Below are positions 34,776-46,771 of a DNA stretch of 64,000 nt, piece after piece. The first letter of the stretch is position 1. Every line of letters begins with the position of its first letter. The position numbers were made by a program, and so were the translations under genes. Under the pieces are notes generated by a model, which was not told the DNA's origin, searched no databases, and saw only the letters and a program-made list of their open reading frames with translations. The DNA comes from Nannobrachium achirus (lineage: Eukaryota; Chordata; Actinopteri; Myctophiformes; Myctophidae): NCBI GenBank assembly GCA_963921795.1, contig OY997652.1, positions 64,919,955 through 64,983,954 on the forward strand, in the 5' to 3' direction.

Positions 34776-34804
34776 TGCGCAAGTAGGGGTTCAAACTGTT
34801 TCCG

Positions 34805-35110
34805 GCTTGCTTCTTCTTCTTCTTCTTCTGTCGGGTTTATTGGCGGTTGGCAAACCATTCAAGGTGCATTACCGCCACCAACTTGACAAGTGTGGAACTT
34901 TCCACAAACATTACATTTCTAGTGATGATCAGTGCCATTATATACAGTGCCCACATACCCACTATCTCCCTTTCACAAAAGTGTCCATCAATTTGCGTCC
35001 GACATCGCTGTCGGCGCAAATTCCTCTCTAAGAATGTCTTTCCGGCTTGCTGTTTCCTGCCAATTGTGTAGTCCGTTTTGACTACAGAATGACGTAGGGC
35101 GCCAGTAACC
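34805..35110. mobile_element. short retroelement-like repeat with (TTC)n
   Basis: A (TTC)n run followed by GGCGGTTGGCAAACCATTC and GGTGCATTACCGCCACC is a combination I recall as a common interspersed repeat of fish genomes. No ORF. Confidence 0.4.
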
Positions 35111-35708
35111 ACAGCAACTATGTTCTAAGTTCTGCTTTGGCTTCATTCAGGATGCAAGTTTTCTTTAGAATAAATGGATTGATGCATTAATGGATGCATG
35201 TTGTCATAATGATAAAATAATCCTAATATTAACAATCATAATCTATTATTATGAAATACATATTTTATGTCACACAGGAAAATGAAGACATTTAAAATAA
35301 ATAGGCTAAATACAAAAAAAAATAATCATATATTTCTAGAAGCCTATATAAATTCCCTGAATTGGTGATTATGTCCCAAGCCTATCGTAATTGTATAGGA
35401 AAATAATTTAAATAAAATAAGGGAATGGATCATAGTCTTTGGGAAGGTCATGTACCTACTATTTCCAGCCAGGCCAGTCTATCTCAGATAGATTTTTAGC
35501 AGGAGACTCCTGATTGTCTCCACCAGGCCGAAACGCATGGCCGAGACGGTTTGCACCCTGTCTGTACGGTGCACAGAACCTCTACCCCAAGTGTTTCATA
35601 TAATATAATTATAAATACTTTCATATGTGTGCGTGCGTGCCTGTGTGCGTGTGTGTGTGCCCAGAGCAGAACCTCTATCCTAAATGTTTCATATAATATA
35701 AATATCTT

Positions 35709-35764
<56 letters not shown>
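35709..35764. repeat. (GT)n microsatellite
   Basis: About 28 GT units. Just upstream the phrase CAGAACCTCTA with AGTGTTTCATATAATATAA occurs twice (about 35573 and 35667). Confidence 0.96.
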
Positions 35765-35765
<1 letters not shown>

Positions 35766-36104
35766 CCCCCGTAATGACCCCTGCGCCTATCTCAGTACTC
35801 ATTGCAGTCCTTGCTCTGCTCCTTCTCCAGAACAGTGTCAACTTAGATCATAATTGAAGCATAAAAGCTTTTGTACCTGTAGTAGCTAATACCAGGGGTC
35901 TTCCAAAGGGGGTCCGGGACCCCCAGGTGTCCTCAGAGTTACTACAGGGGGCCAGCCAAACTGCTATTTCAGTTTTGGCCCTATTCTTGCAAACAGTTCT
36001 ACAATTTGCTCTCTTTTTGAATTATATTAGAAACTGTTAGTTTTATGTATCCTGGGTTTATGTAGTGTACTTGATGGTTTATTAGTATTCTCAGTATTAT
36101 TTAC

Positions 36105-36600
36105 TAGTAAGATGCCTCAGGGCGCCAATTCTTTGCCATCTGGCCAGTGATGTATATTGGACCAGTTACCCATATATGGAGACCCCTGGTACCCATATAT
36201 TGGACCAGTTACCCATATATGGAGACCCCTGGTACCCATATATGGAGACCCCTGGTACCCATATATGGAGATCCATGTACTGTATGGAGATATTCGGTGA
36301 GAGCCCAAACATGCTAACTCAGTTATTTGTTATGTGCAAGTCCTATGTCTCTGACAACTGACATCATACCCTTTTATGCCCATACATGGAGATCCATGTC
36401 TATAGAACCAGCCACAAAGCTATGGGCTGTCTTGGCCATCTGTCTTGGCCATATATGGATTCTGGCATGTGGCCTCCATATGGGCATTCCCATATGAAGT
36501 CCTGTTAGATATGGGCTTAATATAAAAGACTTAAGGAACTCCATATATGGTCACAAAAGGGATACTGTTAGTGTGCCATCACAGTGAAGCCAGAGTGTGA
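36105..36600. repeat. CATATATGGAG-rich repeat, copy 1
   Basis: The phrase ACCCATATATGGAGACCCC is repeated in tandem, followed by inverted TCATACCCTTTTATGCCC and TGCAAGTCCTATG blocks. Related copies lie at 47865-48320 and 49600-50460. Confidence 0.7.
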
Positions 36601-36636
36601 TGTCAGAGCGGGTACGCAGAACAACATGTCCATTTA

Positions 36637-36637
<1 letters not shown>

Positions 36638-36729
<92 letters not shown>
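36638..36729. repeat. (CA)n microsatellite
   Basis: About 46 CA units. Confidence 0.97.
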
Positions 36730-36731
<2 letters not shown>

Positions 36732-37184
36732 CATCTTGTCATACATCTTGAATGTATGACCTCAGCATCAAAGGCTGGATTGGGGTATGTCCCTGTGACA
36801 AACTATTATCATGTCCACTGTCCAGGCTTACTTATTTCCATCAACATTGGAGTCATTGGAGCAGTTTGGTCCAACAACCCTGCATCTGTGATAATGCAGG
36901 GTAATGGGATGGGATGTCAGTCAAAGAACTTGGAGCTGCACTGCTACCACATACCTTCCATGCCAACTACGTCACAATGCAGTATAAATGATTCCTGACA
37001 AATTGCCCTGAGCTTCCACCAATTGAAGAAAATGGATGGAATTCAGAGAGTGGGGGGGATTTTCCAGTCAGATGTCTTGGCTGACTGGGAGGTTGGGGTG
37101 ACCAGAGATTTGGCTGGCCCCCTGTAGTAACTCTGAGGACACCTGGGGGTCCCAGACCCCCTGTGGAAGACCCCTGGTATTAGC

Positions 37185-38295
37185 TACTAATTTTTTAGTA
37201 GCTGGGTTATAACATCATATCTCTTATTATTTTTGAGTGAAACATGCTGGGCACTCCAAAGGACAAAGCTTTTCTGCAGAAATATTATCATCATTAATAT
37301 TTTATAGTGTTCTCCCCCAAAATGCTGTTTTTTCTATTGATTATTCATGCCATGGAGAGTTGAGTTCAATAATATTTTCCTAATACTATAATTTGATATT
37401 CTAAATGTACTCCCAAATGCATTTGGGTCTCTGTCCGGAATCACAGGGGATAAATTTAGGCCTACTAATACATTTAGTAGCACCAAATACACAAAAATAT
37501 TATTGACCTCAAGTCTCCATGACACGAATAATCAATAGCAAAAAAAATATTTGGGGGTGAACTACTCCTTTACGTTCAATATCTTACTTTGGTAACCTTT
37601 GATTTGATTGAAGACTACTGTATAATTAGAAGTTTGTATAAGTCTGAAATCTGTTGGAAAATGTACTGACATTCTTTACTTAGGTAAAAATATCAATACT
37701 GAAATATAGAAATACTCTCTTACAAGTAAGTCTGGAATTTAAAATGTAATTGAGTGAAAGTATGACGCGTTGTGAGCTTGGAGACTGGCTATTTTCAAAT
37801 ATCCAATAGAATATTTTTCTATTGATTACTCACACCGTGGAGACATGAGTTCAATAGTATTTTTTGGTTGTTGACACAAAAGATAAAATAAGTATTAAAA
37901 TAAGTGTACCCCCATTTATTCCGGATGATCCGGGATCAATGGAGGTAAATTTACTATAATCAAATTGTTGTCTTAGGAATGTGACAAAAAAATGTTATTG
38001 AACTCAAGTGTCCATGGCATGAATGGGCCTCAATAGAAAAAAGTCATTTTGTGGGTGAACTACTCCTTTAAGTAAATGGACTTAGTTACTTTGCACCACT
38101 GCTTGTATTCTATGCTTGTGTAATGTCATGGAATGGGATTTACAATGGCCTGCAAATATAATCAGTGAATAGTTTATTATCATAGCCAATATAATTCTCT
38201 GAAGCCATCATTCGAATTATGTTAATACAAAATCAAAGACTTTTACTTTGAAGGCACGAGTTCAGTCTATGGTCGAGTTTCGCTTCTGCGTCGTC
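37185..38295. other. non-coding stretch
   Basis: No exon. ATTGATTATTCATGCCATGG at 37337 and its relatives near 37490 and 38010 suggest an eroded foldback repeat. AGTTACTTTGCACCACTG at 38085 is one end of the MITE family seen intact at 55188. Confidence 0.5.
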
Positions 38296-38795
38296 TAGAG
38301 ATGGGATTTATGGTTCTTTAAAGTGAGCCGGATCTGTGGGATCCGTTCCTTTCAAAGAGCCGTTCAAAAGACTCGCTCATTTGAGTTACTTTGTAGATTT
38401 TGATTATAATTACAAATAACTTCAATCCTATATACATTTATTTCTGACATACAGCTGTCATTTGACAATAGCCGATCTACTATTAGATCTGCTAATTTCA
38501 AAATATTTATCTAAATTGTATTCATTGGAAAACCTGTGAAACAAGACATTCTGCATAATGACTACTTTCTACTATTGGTACTGTGTAGGCTACTTTAATT
38601 ACATTTTGATACTAATACGTTTGTAGACTTTTACTACTTGTGGCAGAGTATTTTCACATTGATTGCAGTAGGCTATTGACATTGTCTACTCAAGTAAAGC
38701 AACTAAGTACTTTTCCCACAACTGTTCATTAGCCAATTGTTCATTTCAAAGAGCCGTTCAAAGGACTCGATTCGTTCGCGAACGTCCCATCTCTA
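38296..38795. mobile_element. hAT-like MITE 100 bp upstream of the CCDC106-like gene
   Basis: Begins TAGAGATGGGATTTATGG and ends CGTTCGCGAACGTCCCATCT plus CTA. AAGAGCCGTTCAAAAGACTC appears inside both ends. The flanks GCGTCGTC and GCGTCCTG agree at six of eight positions. It lies about 100 bp before the ATG at 38897 and may form part of the promoter. Confidence 0.75.
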
Positions 38796-38896
38796 GCGTC
38801 CTGCATTTCAGCATCACGGCCACGCGTCTACACCACACTGCAACAACAACGAACTGAGTCGAGTAAACAATAGTTTTTAACTTCAAGTGAGTCAGA

Positions 38897-41800
38897 ATGT
38901 CCGACGAGGAGCCTGAAAATCTTTTGGTGAGGGTTGAAAACCCAGAAAATAGGAGGCCCGTTCGGGGTCGCAGGCCTGGGAGGAGGAATCCTGGTGCCGG
39001 TGGTAAGTTTGTCTTGTAACGTGCATGCTACCGAGTATAATTAGGCGTTAGCACATAGCTAGCTAGCTAGCCACCACGCTACAAACTGGGAGGGAGAAAC
39101 AATACACACGTTTTCCCCAGAATAAAGTTCCATATTTACACATTAAAAACAATAAAACTAGGAGAAACAAGAATACAATTGTTTTCTAAAAGAAATGTGT
39201 TTTTGCAATGAAACGGTGGGATTGACATAATCAGTGTAATGTGATCCAGCTGTTGCCAGGCCCGTGCAGACAGACACCAAACGGGGCTTGAGCCCCTGCC
39301 CTTTTATCTGTATGTAAAAAGTGCCCTCTTAAGACCATGAATGTATTTTTTTTACTATGGTAAAAGAAATGCAAATGTCCCCTTTCCATTTCATAACTGA
39401 AGGATGCATTCAAGAGAATTGTCCACCAAAAGGCCTTTTAGAAATGTCAGCCCCTGCCTCTCTTAACATTCTCTGTACGTCCCTGGCGGTCGCCCTTCGT
39501 GTGCTGATACAGGGATCATTGACTGAGCTTGTTATTTTTGCATAGCATACTCTGTAACCAATACGACTTTAGCGTTCCACACGTCATCAACATGTAACAT
39601 TAGAAAGATATACATTTGCATTTTGCAAAGTGTAAATCACTTAAACAAGTCAATGTGCTGCTGAATGTAATTTATGGGAGGCAGGATCTGTTAATTAGGA
39701 GGCCACAGTATTTAGATAACACACCTAAATGACACATTAGGTTGGCTGGTAAATTAATTGTTAAATAGCCAATATCGTTGATTCTTTGTTTGCAAAATAG
39801 AACACAAAAGCTAAGCAGAAATGGATCTCATGATTGGCATTAATTGGGCTATATGAAGAGCAACCACACTGAAATGAAAGTGGGCCTCCTTGACAGGTAT
39901 TGACTATTATACCAATTAAGGCTCAGTTCATTTATGGTAAAGCAGTCAAGGTGGTGATAATGTGTGTGTGTTGGCTCACTGGAAAGACTGCTACTACACC
40001 AGTGGGTTTCAAAGTGTGGTCCTTGTTGCCCATATTCACACGGTGGCCATCTCTCCATTAAGTTAATGAAATGCCAGTTTTCAATCTAAACATGGCCACC
40101 AGGTGAATATGGTCTATAGTGTGTGCCAACTGTGATGCAATTGTAGTCCTAGAGCGGCCAAATTTTGGGTCAACCACAGGTTTTTCAATTGTTTGATTGG
40201 CCTAGAACTAATGCTCTACTCCAATCAGAACACCTGTGTAAGATTGTGTTGACCCAAGAAAAGGCGGCTCTAGAACTACATATTGGCACACCCAAATGTA
40301 TTTCTAAGAGCGGCCATTTCTTGGGTCAACACAGCCTTACACAGGTGTTCAGATTGGAGTAAAGCATTAGTTCTATGCAATCAAACAATTGAAACACCTG
40401 TGTTTTTACCCAAGAAATGGCCGCTAAGGACTACAATGACGTAGCCGCTGGCACACACTAGCCTAGGCTGGGTTCACACATTTAGGCTTTAAATAGGGGG
40501 AGGCAGCGAGCGGGTAAAGGGCTCTCCATACTTCGACCGAAATGTTCGGTGAGTTGTGTTTTCCGACTTTCAAATTTCCGAACTCTCGTTCGGTCCAATG
40601 ATTTTCAGAAATCCTGAGGGATATAATTTTATGGTAGAAACATGGACCTTTTTCACCGAAAACGGTGGTTTCGGTAAAAGTAGGGAAGCAGTGTCAAATT
40701 AATTTCCCTATGGAAGTCTCATGTTTGGAAGAAGCAAGCTTGCTTCAATCAATACATGTGACTTCCTTAGGGAATGATGTGGACTCTGCTCTAGAAATAG
40801 CCTACCCCAGGTAAAACATGTGCTTACATGTGTGTACAAGCTGAGGCCTAAGAGTTCAACATGGGGGTCTTTTTAAATTAAAACGTGGAGAAACAATGTG
40901 CTACACTAATCAAGGGGAGCATTTTAAGAGACCTGTGGAGGAGGTACAGATCCTTTTCATAAAATGCTTGCTTAAAAGTTCAATTTCTTATGTAATATAT
41001 TGTTTAAACTTAATATATATTACATTCATTTGGCATGCAGTGAAATATTCAAACACTTTTTTAGTTTAAATTTAGATTTTTCTGGCATACAGAAATTAAA
41101 AAATCCATATTTCAAAATATTTGAATATTCCACACATCCACTCAAAAGAAGGATTTAGACTACAGAAATGTCTTTCTGAAAGGTTATGCTAATTTATGCT
41201 CTCAGTACTTGGTATGGAATACTTTTGAACAAATGTCTTCATCAATGCGGCGTGGCATGGAGGTGGTCAGCCTGTCGTACTGCTGAGGTGTTATGGAAGC
41301 CCTGGTTTGCTTGCTTCTCATCTGCCTCTTGACAACACAACACAGATTGTCTGTGGGTTTCAGGACAGGCCAGGTTGCTGGTCAATACACCAGTTTCTAG
41401 TAGTTTTGGCTCTGTGGGCAGGTGCCTAGAGCTTCAGGCTAAATAAATCATCATCTCCGTAAAGATTGTCAACCTACGGAAGCACACAGTGCTCTAAAAT
41501 CCCCGGGTAGATGGTTGTGTTGATTATGAACTTGATAAAATACAGTGGACCAACACCAGCAATACAATGCAATGCTGGTTTTGCCCACACTGCGTTTTCT
41601 CAAGTTCAGATTCAACACAGCCATCTATCCGATGGTTTTGGAGCACTTTGTGCTTCCGTAGGTTGACAAGCTTAATGGAGATAATTTCTTTAGCCTGAAG
41701 CTCTTGGCACCTGCCCACAGAGCCAAAACTACAAGTAACTGGTGATTTAACCATGGTATAACTGGGCTAAACTGACCAGCAACCTGTCCTGTCCTGAACC

Positions 41801-43949
41801 CTGCCACAGAGAATCTTTTGTGTTGTCAAGAGAAAGATGAGACACTAGACTCAAACACGGATGAGTTTAAGGCTAACTAAGCACACCAGGGCTTCCAGAA
41901 AACCTCAGCAGTATGACAGGGTGACCACCTTCATGCCACGCCCCATTGATGAAGACATTTGTTCAAAAGTAAGTCGATTTCATGAGCTGTATGCCATAAA
42001 AATCTAAATATAAACAAAAAAGCTTTTGAATATTTCACTGCATGCACAATGAATATAAACTATATGAGTTTGTTTTATTACAGAAAATAATTTACTTTTA
42101 CACAATATTCTAATTTCATGAGAAGGATCTGTAATGACAATGTCAATATTCTACCTGCAGTAGGGCTTCTATGCATAGCAACTAACTAAACAGGACAATG
42201 ATGCTTGTAAAAAAAAATGTCAAGACAGTACAACTACACTGTACTATCACACTTTGAAAGCTGTTGTCTTTGCCATTTCAGGGAGTGCCTCCACCAACAC
42301 TGTGCCTCAGGTGGACCTTGTCCAAGAAACAGAAGAGGTTCCTGTGGTTGCGGGCCCGTCTAACGTAAATTTGGAGTCAGAGCTGGCCAGCGTCAGCTCT
42401 GAGAGGGACGCATTGAGACAACAGTTGGAACAGTGTAAGTCAAATAGTTTTTAATGAAATATGACGTGTTCTCTTTGAACTGCTGTGTTTGATTGTTAGA
42501 ATACAATATTAACAACTAGTACAATGGTACATAAAGTTAATTTATACAAGGACTGGTTAAAAGGATGACAAAGGGTGTACATTGTTAACTGTATGGGTGG
42601 GCCACAAAGTTTGAGAACCATTGGTGTAATTATCTGGTTTGAGATTTATGTAGTTTGGTTTTGATGACATTAAAGGTGTTAGAGTGAAATACATCCTGAT
42701 TAGTCTTATGTGGTTTATATTTCATTCTCTGTGTATAGTGCGCACGAAAAAACGTAGACGAGAGCCAGTTTTGGAGAGTTCAGACGAGGACGATGACACC
42801 TACTCGTCTGACACCGACTCCAGCTCCAGCAGCAGCACTTCCGTTTCGAGCAGTTCCTCCTCCAGCTCGGATGAACGAAAGAAGAAAAAAAAAGGGCAAG
42901 GGCAAAAAGAAGAAAGTGTCAAAGAAGACAAAGAAGACCAAGGGGAAGGGAAAGGGAAAGAAGAAAAAAGGAAAAGAGGAGCGTCTTGATTACAAGAGGG
43001 GTAATTCATTTTTTTTTTAAATCAAACTTGACTTCAGTCCATTATATCTCCCCTTTAATAATACCAATTGACTTTGTGTTTATATCATTGGTTGTCAACC
43101 TTTTCAGGCCGCGACCCCCCCAAAAAATTAACTAGGCACCTCCAACCTGCTCACGCACTTGTAATTGTATTTTACTCTATCTATTCCTGAAAACTGATAG
43201 ATAGCAGATCTACATACAATCTACATGCTCACACCGCCAATGCGAGGCATTGTGAGCATGTAGATCTGCTAAATAATAATAAAAACAAATTTGACAGTTT
43301 GACCAGATGTACTATAAATGTATTTTAAGTCCTTAAATTGTCACTTAAGAAACGTGCAGATACCCTGTGGTTTGTTAACTGTTGAGTGAGAATACAATTA
43401 ATTAAGCAAATCATCTGGGGACCCCTCTAAATAATTTGGGTCCCGACCCACAGGTTGAGAACCACTGTTTTATATCATCTTATCGTTTATTGTCACCTGT
43501 ACTAGCCTGATTTGCTTCCTGGAGGCAAAAATAAAAAATGTCAGCTATTTTAGGGTAGGACTGCTGAATGATGTTTTTAAGCAATTGTCAGTCTAAATCC
43601 TTCTTTTCCCTCTTAAATTTCCTCAGCACGTAACCCAGAAGAGATCATCAGGAGGTACCGGCTGGTCCTGAAGGTCTACAAAAAGAATAAAACCCTATCT
43701 AAAGCCTGTAGGAAGCTAAATGTAGATCGAAACACGATCACGCTGAATGCTCCCATTGCTGAAATGGCAATCACTGATCCAACCCGCTATGCAGAGCTCC
43801 TCTCTCTGCGACCCCCCAAAGACAAACTGGGCAATTTCGCCCAGGTTTGTCTTATGGAGATATCCTGCAACAGGGAACTAAAAGAAAGGGTAGATCAAAA
43901 AAAATCTGAGTTGGAGCTGCTGCCCATAAAACAGAAGGGGGATAATTGA
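38897..43949 (+). CDS. CCDC106-like gene, four exons
   Basis: Exons 38897-39002, 42282-42434, 42739-43000 and 43627-43949, with GT-AG borders and fitting phases. Landmarks in order: an Arg/Gly-rich N-terminus, a short coiled coil (ESELASVSSERDALRQQLEQ), an acidic Ser-rich tract, a long Lys-rich tract and a C-terminal domain with YRLVLKVYKKNKTLSKACRK, VDRNTITLNAPIAEM and a stop at 43947. The layout and about 280 residues match CCDC106, a nuclear coiled-coil protein that in mammals binds p53; fish carry many relatives. Exon 3 holds a run of nine A (42887-42895) that puts the acidic and Lys-rich halves one base out of frame; one A fewer would give a continuous protein. This may be a sequencing error, a polymorphism or a real break. 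Introns carry several MITEs. Confidence 0.8.
39256..39486. mobile_element. probable hAT-like MITE in intron 1
   Basis: Opens CCAGGCCCGTGCAGAC and closes GTACGTCCCTGG. AGCCCCTGCCCTTTTATC and CAGCCCCTGCCTCTCTTAAC lie inside the ends. No clear target duplication. Confidence 0.45.
40118..40455. repeat. foldback repeat in intron 1
   Basis: TGATGCAATTGTAGTCCTAG and CAATTGTTTGATTGGC on the left face inverse copies near 40375-40455 (AATCAAACAATTG, AGGACTACAATGACG). TTGGGTCAACACAGCC and related phrases recur inside in both orientations. Confidence 0.65.
40945..42140. mobile_element. 1.2-kb foldback with Tc1/mariner-like ends, in intron 1
   Basis: The left outer sequence TACAGATCCTTTTCATAAAA is mirrored on the right by TCATGAGAAGGATCTGTAAT. 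GCATGCAGTGAAATATTCAA and GAATATTTCACTGCATGC form an inner pair, and similarity runs through CAAATGTCTTCATCAATG to the centre near 41550. ACAGATCCTTCTCA-type ends are known from fish Tc1/mariner elements. No transposase frame survives. Confidence 0.7.
43086..43467. mobile_element. hAT MITE in intron 3 with palindromic core
   Basis: Ends CATTGGTTGTCAACCTTTTC and CAGGTTGAGAACCACTG are inverse relatives. Flanks GTTTATAT and TTTTATAT agree at seven of eight bases. A copy of the recurrent core (CATGCTCACA ... TGTGAGCATGTAGATCTGCT) lies inside at about 43199-43273. Confidence 0.8.
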
Positions 43950-44370
43950 TTTATGGGGGGGGGGGTTGATTGATGGGGTTAGGGGGTAGCTATTTTGTTT
44001 TTGGTAAGATGGTTGAGGGACTTTGTTGTTAAATGGTTGGTATGAAGAATTTGTATATTGTTTATATTGTCCAAATTTGCAGGGGGGGGGGGTGATTGAT
44101 GGGGTTAGGGGTAGCTATTTTAATTTTGGTAAGATGGTTGAGGGACTTTGTTGTTAAATGGTTGGTATGAAGAATTTGTAATATTGTTTATATTTTCCAA
44201 ATTTGCATTTGCACTGCTGCCCATCTACCGGAACAAAGGGGAACAATTGATTTATGGGGTTAGGGGTAGCTATTTTATTTTTGTTCAGATTGTTGAGGAC
44301 TTTGTAGTTAAATGGTGGTTGTGAAGAATTTTTATATTGTTTATATTGTCCAAATTTGCATTTGCACTGT
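43950..44370 (+). repeat. ~140-bp tandem repeat, three copies, after the CCDC106-like stop
   Basis: Each unit has a poly-G or ATTGAT(T)TATGGGG start, GGGGTTAGGGG, TAGCTATTTT, AGATGGTTGAGGGACTTTG and TATATTGTCCAAATTTGCA. It probably lies in the 3' UTR. Confidence 0.85.
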
Positions 44371-44394
44371 GGTCAATGATGCCCTGACAGACCA

Positions 44395-44586
44395 GGATTT
44401 CTGTACCCCTACGAGGGCTCAACTTCAGTCAAAATAAACAAAACACTTACGCTACTCACCTAACCATTGCCATAAGTTTGGGGTGTCCCAGAGGTGAAGT
44501 GGACCTTTAAGCAATGGTTAGGTGAGTAGCGTAAGTGTTTTGTTTATTTTGACTGAAGTTGAGCCCTCGTAGGGGTACAGAAATCC
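44395..44586. repeat. perfect 76-bp-stem hairpin
   Basis: 44395-44470 (starting GGATTTCTGTACCCCTACGA) is the exact inverse of 44511-44586, with a 40-base loop. I found no mismatch in the stem. It sits about 0.45 kb after the CCDC106-like stop codon and directly before the larger palindrome. Confidence 0.9.
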
Positions 44587-44589
44587 TTT

Positions 44590-45300
44590 GCAATATAGTC
44601 TAGTAATTCTAGGAAAAAAATCCACTCGGGTTGGAAAAAATAGTGTTATTTAGTTTCTCAACTGATTCTGACAGGAAATTATGTCTACTAGCCAGGATAA
44701 AAAATCTACCATAATCTGCTCACTGCAAATACCCACAGTGGCCAAATCAAGTTGGGCTCCCATCGACTTTCTATACAGGAGGAAAATACCCAGAAAAAAA
44801 TCTGCTTTAAGTAGGATGTGAGGGGTCTAACTAGGGGTTTGTCATGATGCTGAATCCATTGCAAGCATTTGTTTTGCACAAAAAATATTACTTGGGCTAA
44901 AAATGGCCCCAGAAAATGATGGTTTAGTGATGAAAAGTGATGAGTCATCACTTTTCAGCAGTTTTGTGGGCGTTTTCTGGGGCCAATGAATGTTTTTTGT
45001 GCAAAACAAATGCTTGCAATGGATTCAGCATCATGACAAACCCCTAGTTAGACCCCTCACATCCTACTTAAAGCTGATTTTTTTATGGGTATTTTCCTCC
45101 TGTATAGAAAGTCGATGGGAGCCCAACTTGATATGGCCACTGTGGGTATTTCCAGTGAGCAGATTATGGTAGATTTTTTTTTATCCTGGCTAGTAGACCT
45201 AATTTCCTAACACAATCAGTTGAAAAACTAAATAACACAATTTTTTCCAACCTCAGCTTTATTTTTACTGGACTAATAGTCTTTTAGCCAGTGTCTGTCA
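44590..45300. repeat. 0.7-kb palindrome
   Basis: Centred on base 44944 (AAAGTGATGAGTCATCACTTT). Arms of about 350 bp match closely, with few differences: TCGACTTTCTATACAGGAGG at 44763 mirrors CCTCCTGTATAGAAAGTCGA at 45097. No spacer is present at the centre. Probably a foldback transposon; no duplication recognised. Confidence 0.85.
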
Positions 45301-46640
45301 GAGGAAGTTTTGACAGGGTATTTTTTTTTATATATTTTATATATTATGTTATTTGTAGGGACTAAATGTGTGTTTATGTTTATGACAAGTGTTATTTATG
45401 TTAAAGTATTCCCTGTCCAAGAGTCTAATTCTATTTTAAAAAGATTTGTACGGTTTTATTTTTGATATGGATAACTGTTTCTGCACTGCCAAATGTTAAT
45501 TGTATATCTGAAAAGCTACCTCTTATTTGTCCCAATTAAAAAAAGTGTTTCACATGTTAACATGTTTACTATTTTCTCCTTTGGAAGCTCCTTGATAGCC
45601 TTGTAAACCAGACTCATCCTGCCTTCTGATTCGACTCAATGATTTCGATTCAGAAAGAAGGATGAGTATAGTTTACTAGGCTAGCTCCCTGAGATCAATG
45701 GATCTCAAAACATTTTAACAGCCACGATCTTGATTCTCAGGTCAGAGGTCAGGATCAGTTTACATTGAATACACATGAATGTAACTATTCTTAACTACTT
45801 GAACACCAGCATGCCTGTTCTGGGAATAACCTTTAGCAAAAACAGATCTTCAATGTTGTGATGTGTTGAGCATTTAGAACTGTTTGTTCTGGTATTTCAT
45901 ATGGGTTCATGATGGTGTACAATCTTCAACTCAACCACTTTATCTGTAGTTCCATCCATCTCGGAGATGTTTCCACTGTCAAATTTAAGGGTATAATCAC
46001 GTCATCTTATGAAAAAAGGCAAGGGTTGTCCTTCATGTTGACAGTGATGCTGAGATTCTGAGAATGAAACATGACTCGGGTGTAGGACATGCTGGTAATG
46101 CATGTATAATGTTTCTTTAATCAGCAATATTGATATTGTACTCGTCAACAGGACCAAGACATCTAGCCAGAAGATACCCCCCCCCCCCTCAGGTGTAGGT
46201 CATGCTGGTACTGCTTGTATAATGTGTCTATTCTGCATTATTAGTATTGATAATGTACTTGTGTAAAAGGACCAAGAAATCTAACCAGAAGACTAAAAAC
46301 AAATACTTTTTTAAGTTGCTTAGAATTTGTAATAATACATTTATTTATATATCACCTTTCTAGAAATGAGCCACAAAGTGCTGCACAACAGGTGACAGGA
46401 TAATAAAAACAAAACATTTCCAAAGAAAAAAACTTTTCTATGGGGTCCAAGCACCTGTTTCAAAGCTCAGTCTGCTAACTAAGAGGGTGGCGTACCACTC
46501 AAATACAGCAGGTGGCACCAACACAAGTTATAACTAAACAAACGGAAGTGGGGGGGAAAACCGCGGCAGGTTAAGTTGCACTACCTCTCCTCTCCCTCCT
46601 TCCCCTCACGTATGGTTTGTATGCGAGAGCTTGGCAGAGA
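45301..46640. other. non-coding stretch
   Basis: No exon recognised. A weak direct repeat around CAGGTGTAGGTCATGCTGGT (46191) and GGTGTAGGACATGCTGGT (46080) is visible, with a C10 run at about 46180. The end of the stretch is the presumed promoter of the Merlin-like gene. Confidence 0.5.
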
Positions 46641-46771
46641 TAGTATTGATAGATTGAAGACTTAAAAGTTTGCATAGGAAAAGGTACAGTTTCATGACGC
46701 AACAGTTCACTGGTACAAGGTCTGCTAAAAGGAGAACTTAGAAAAGTTTAAGCTTATCTCCTTAGGAAACG
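46641..46771 (+). promoter_or_regulatory. repeated leader segment before the Merlin-like ATG
   Basis: AGTTTGCATAGGAAAAGGTA and ACAGTTTCATGAC, ending near AGCTTATCTCCTTAGGAAAC just before the ATG, recur in intron 1 at 47152-47275, and the first two blocks in the hAT element at 1814-1881. TTTGCAT resembles an octamer-factor core. Function is inferred only from position. Confidence 0.35.

Larger units (their letters stand above)
35886..37184. mobile_element. 1.3-kb element with ~75-bp near-identical inverted ends
   Basis: The left end TAGCTAATACCAGGGGTC... and right end GACCCCTGGTATTAGCTA match in inverse for about 75 bp, including GTGTCCTCAGAGTTACTAC and its inverse GTAGTAACTCTGAGGACAC. The interior holds a CATATATGG-type repeat (36105-36600) and a long (CA)n run (36638-36729). 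No transposase is present. Confidence 0.75.

Noticed and set aside
42793..43020. Separate Lys-rich gene starting at ATG 42793 or 42871
   Set aside because: It lies inside exon 3 of the CCDC106-like gene and joins the next exon in phase once the A-run is one base shorter.
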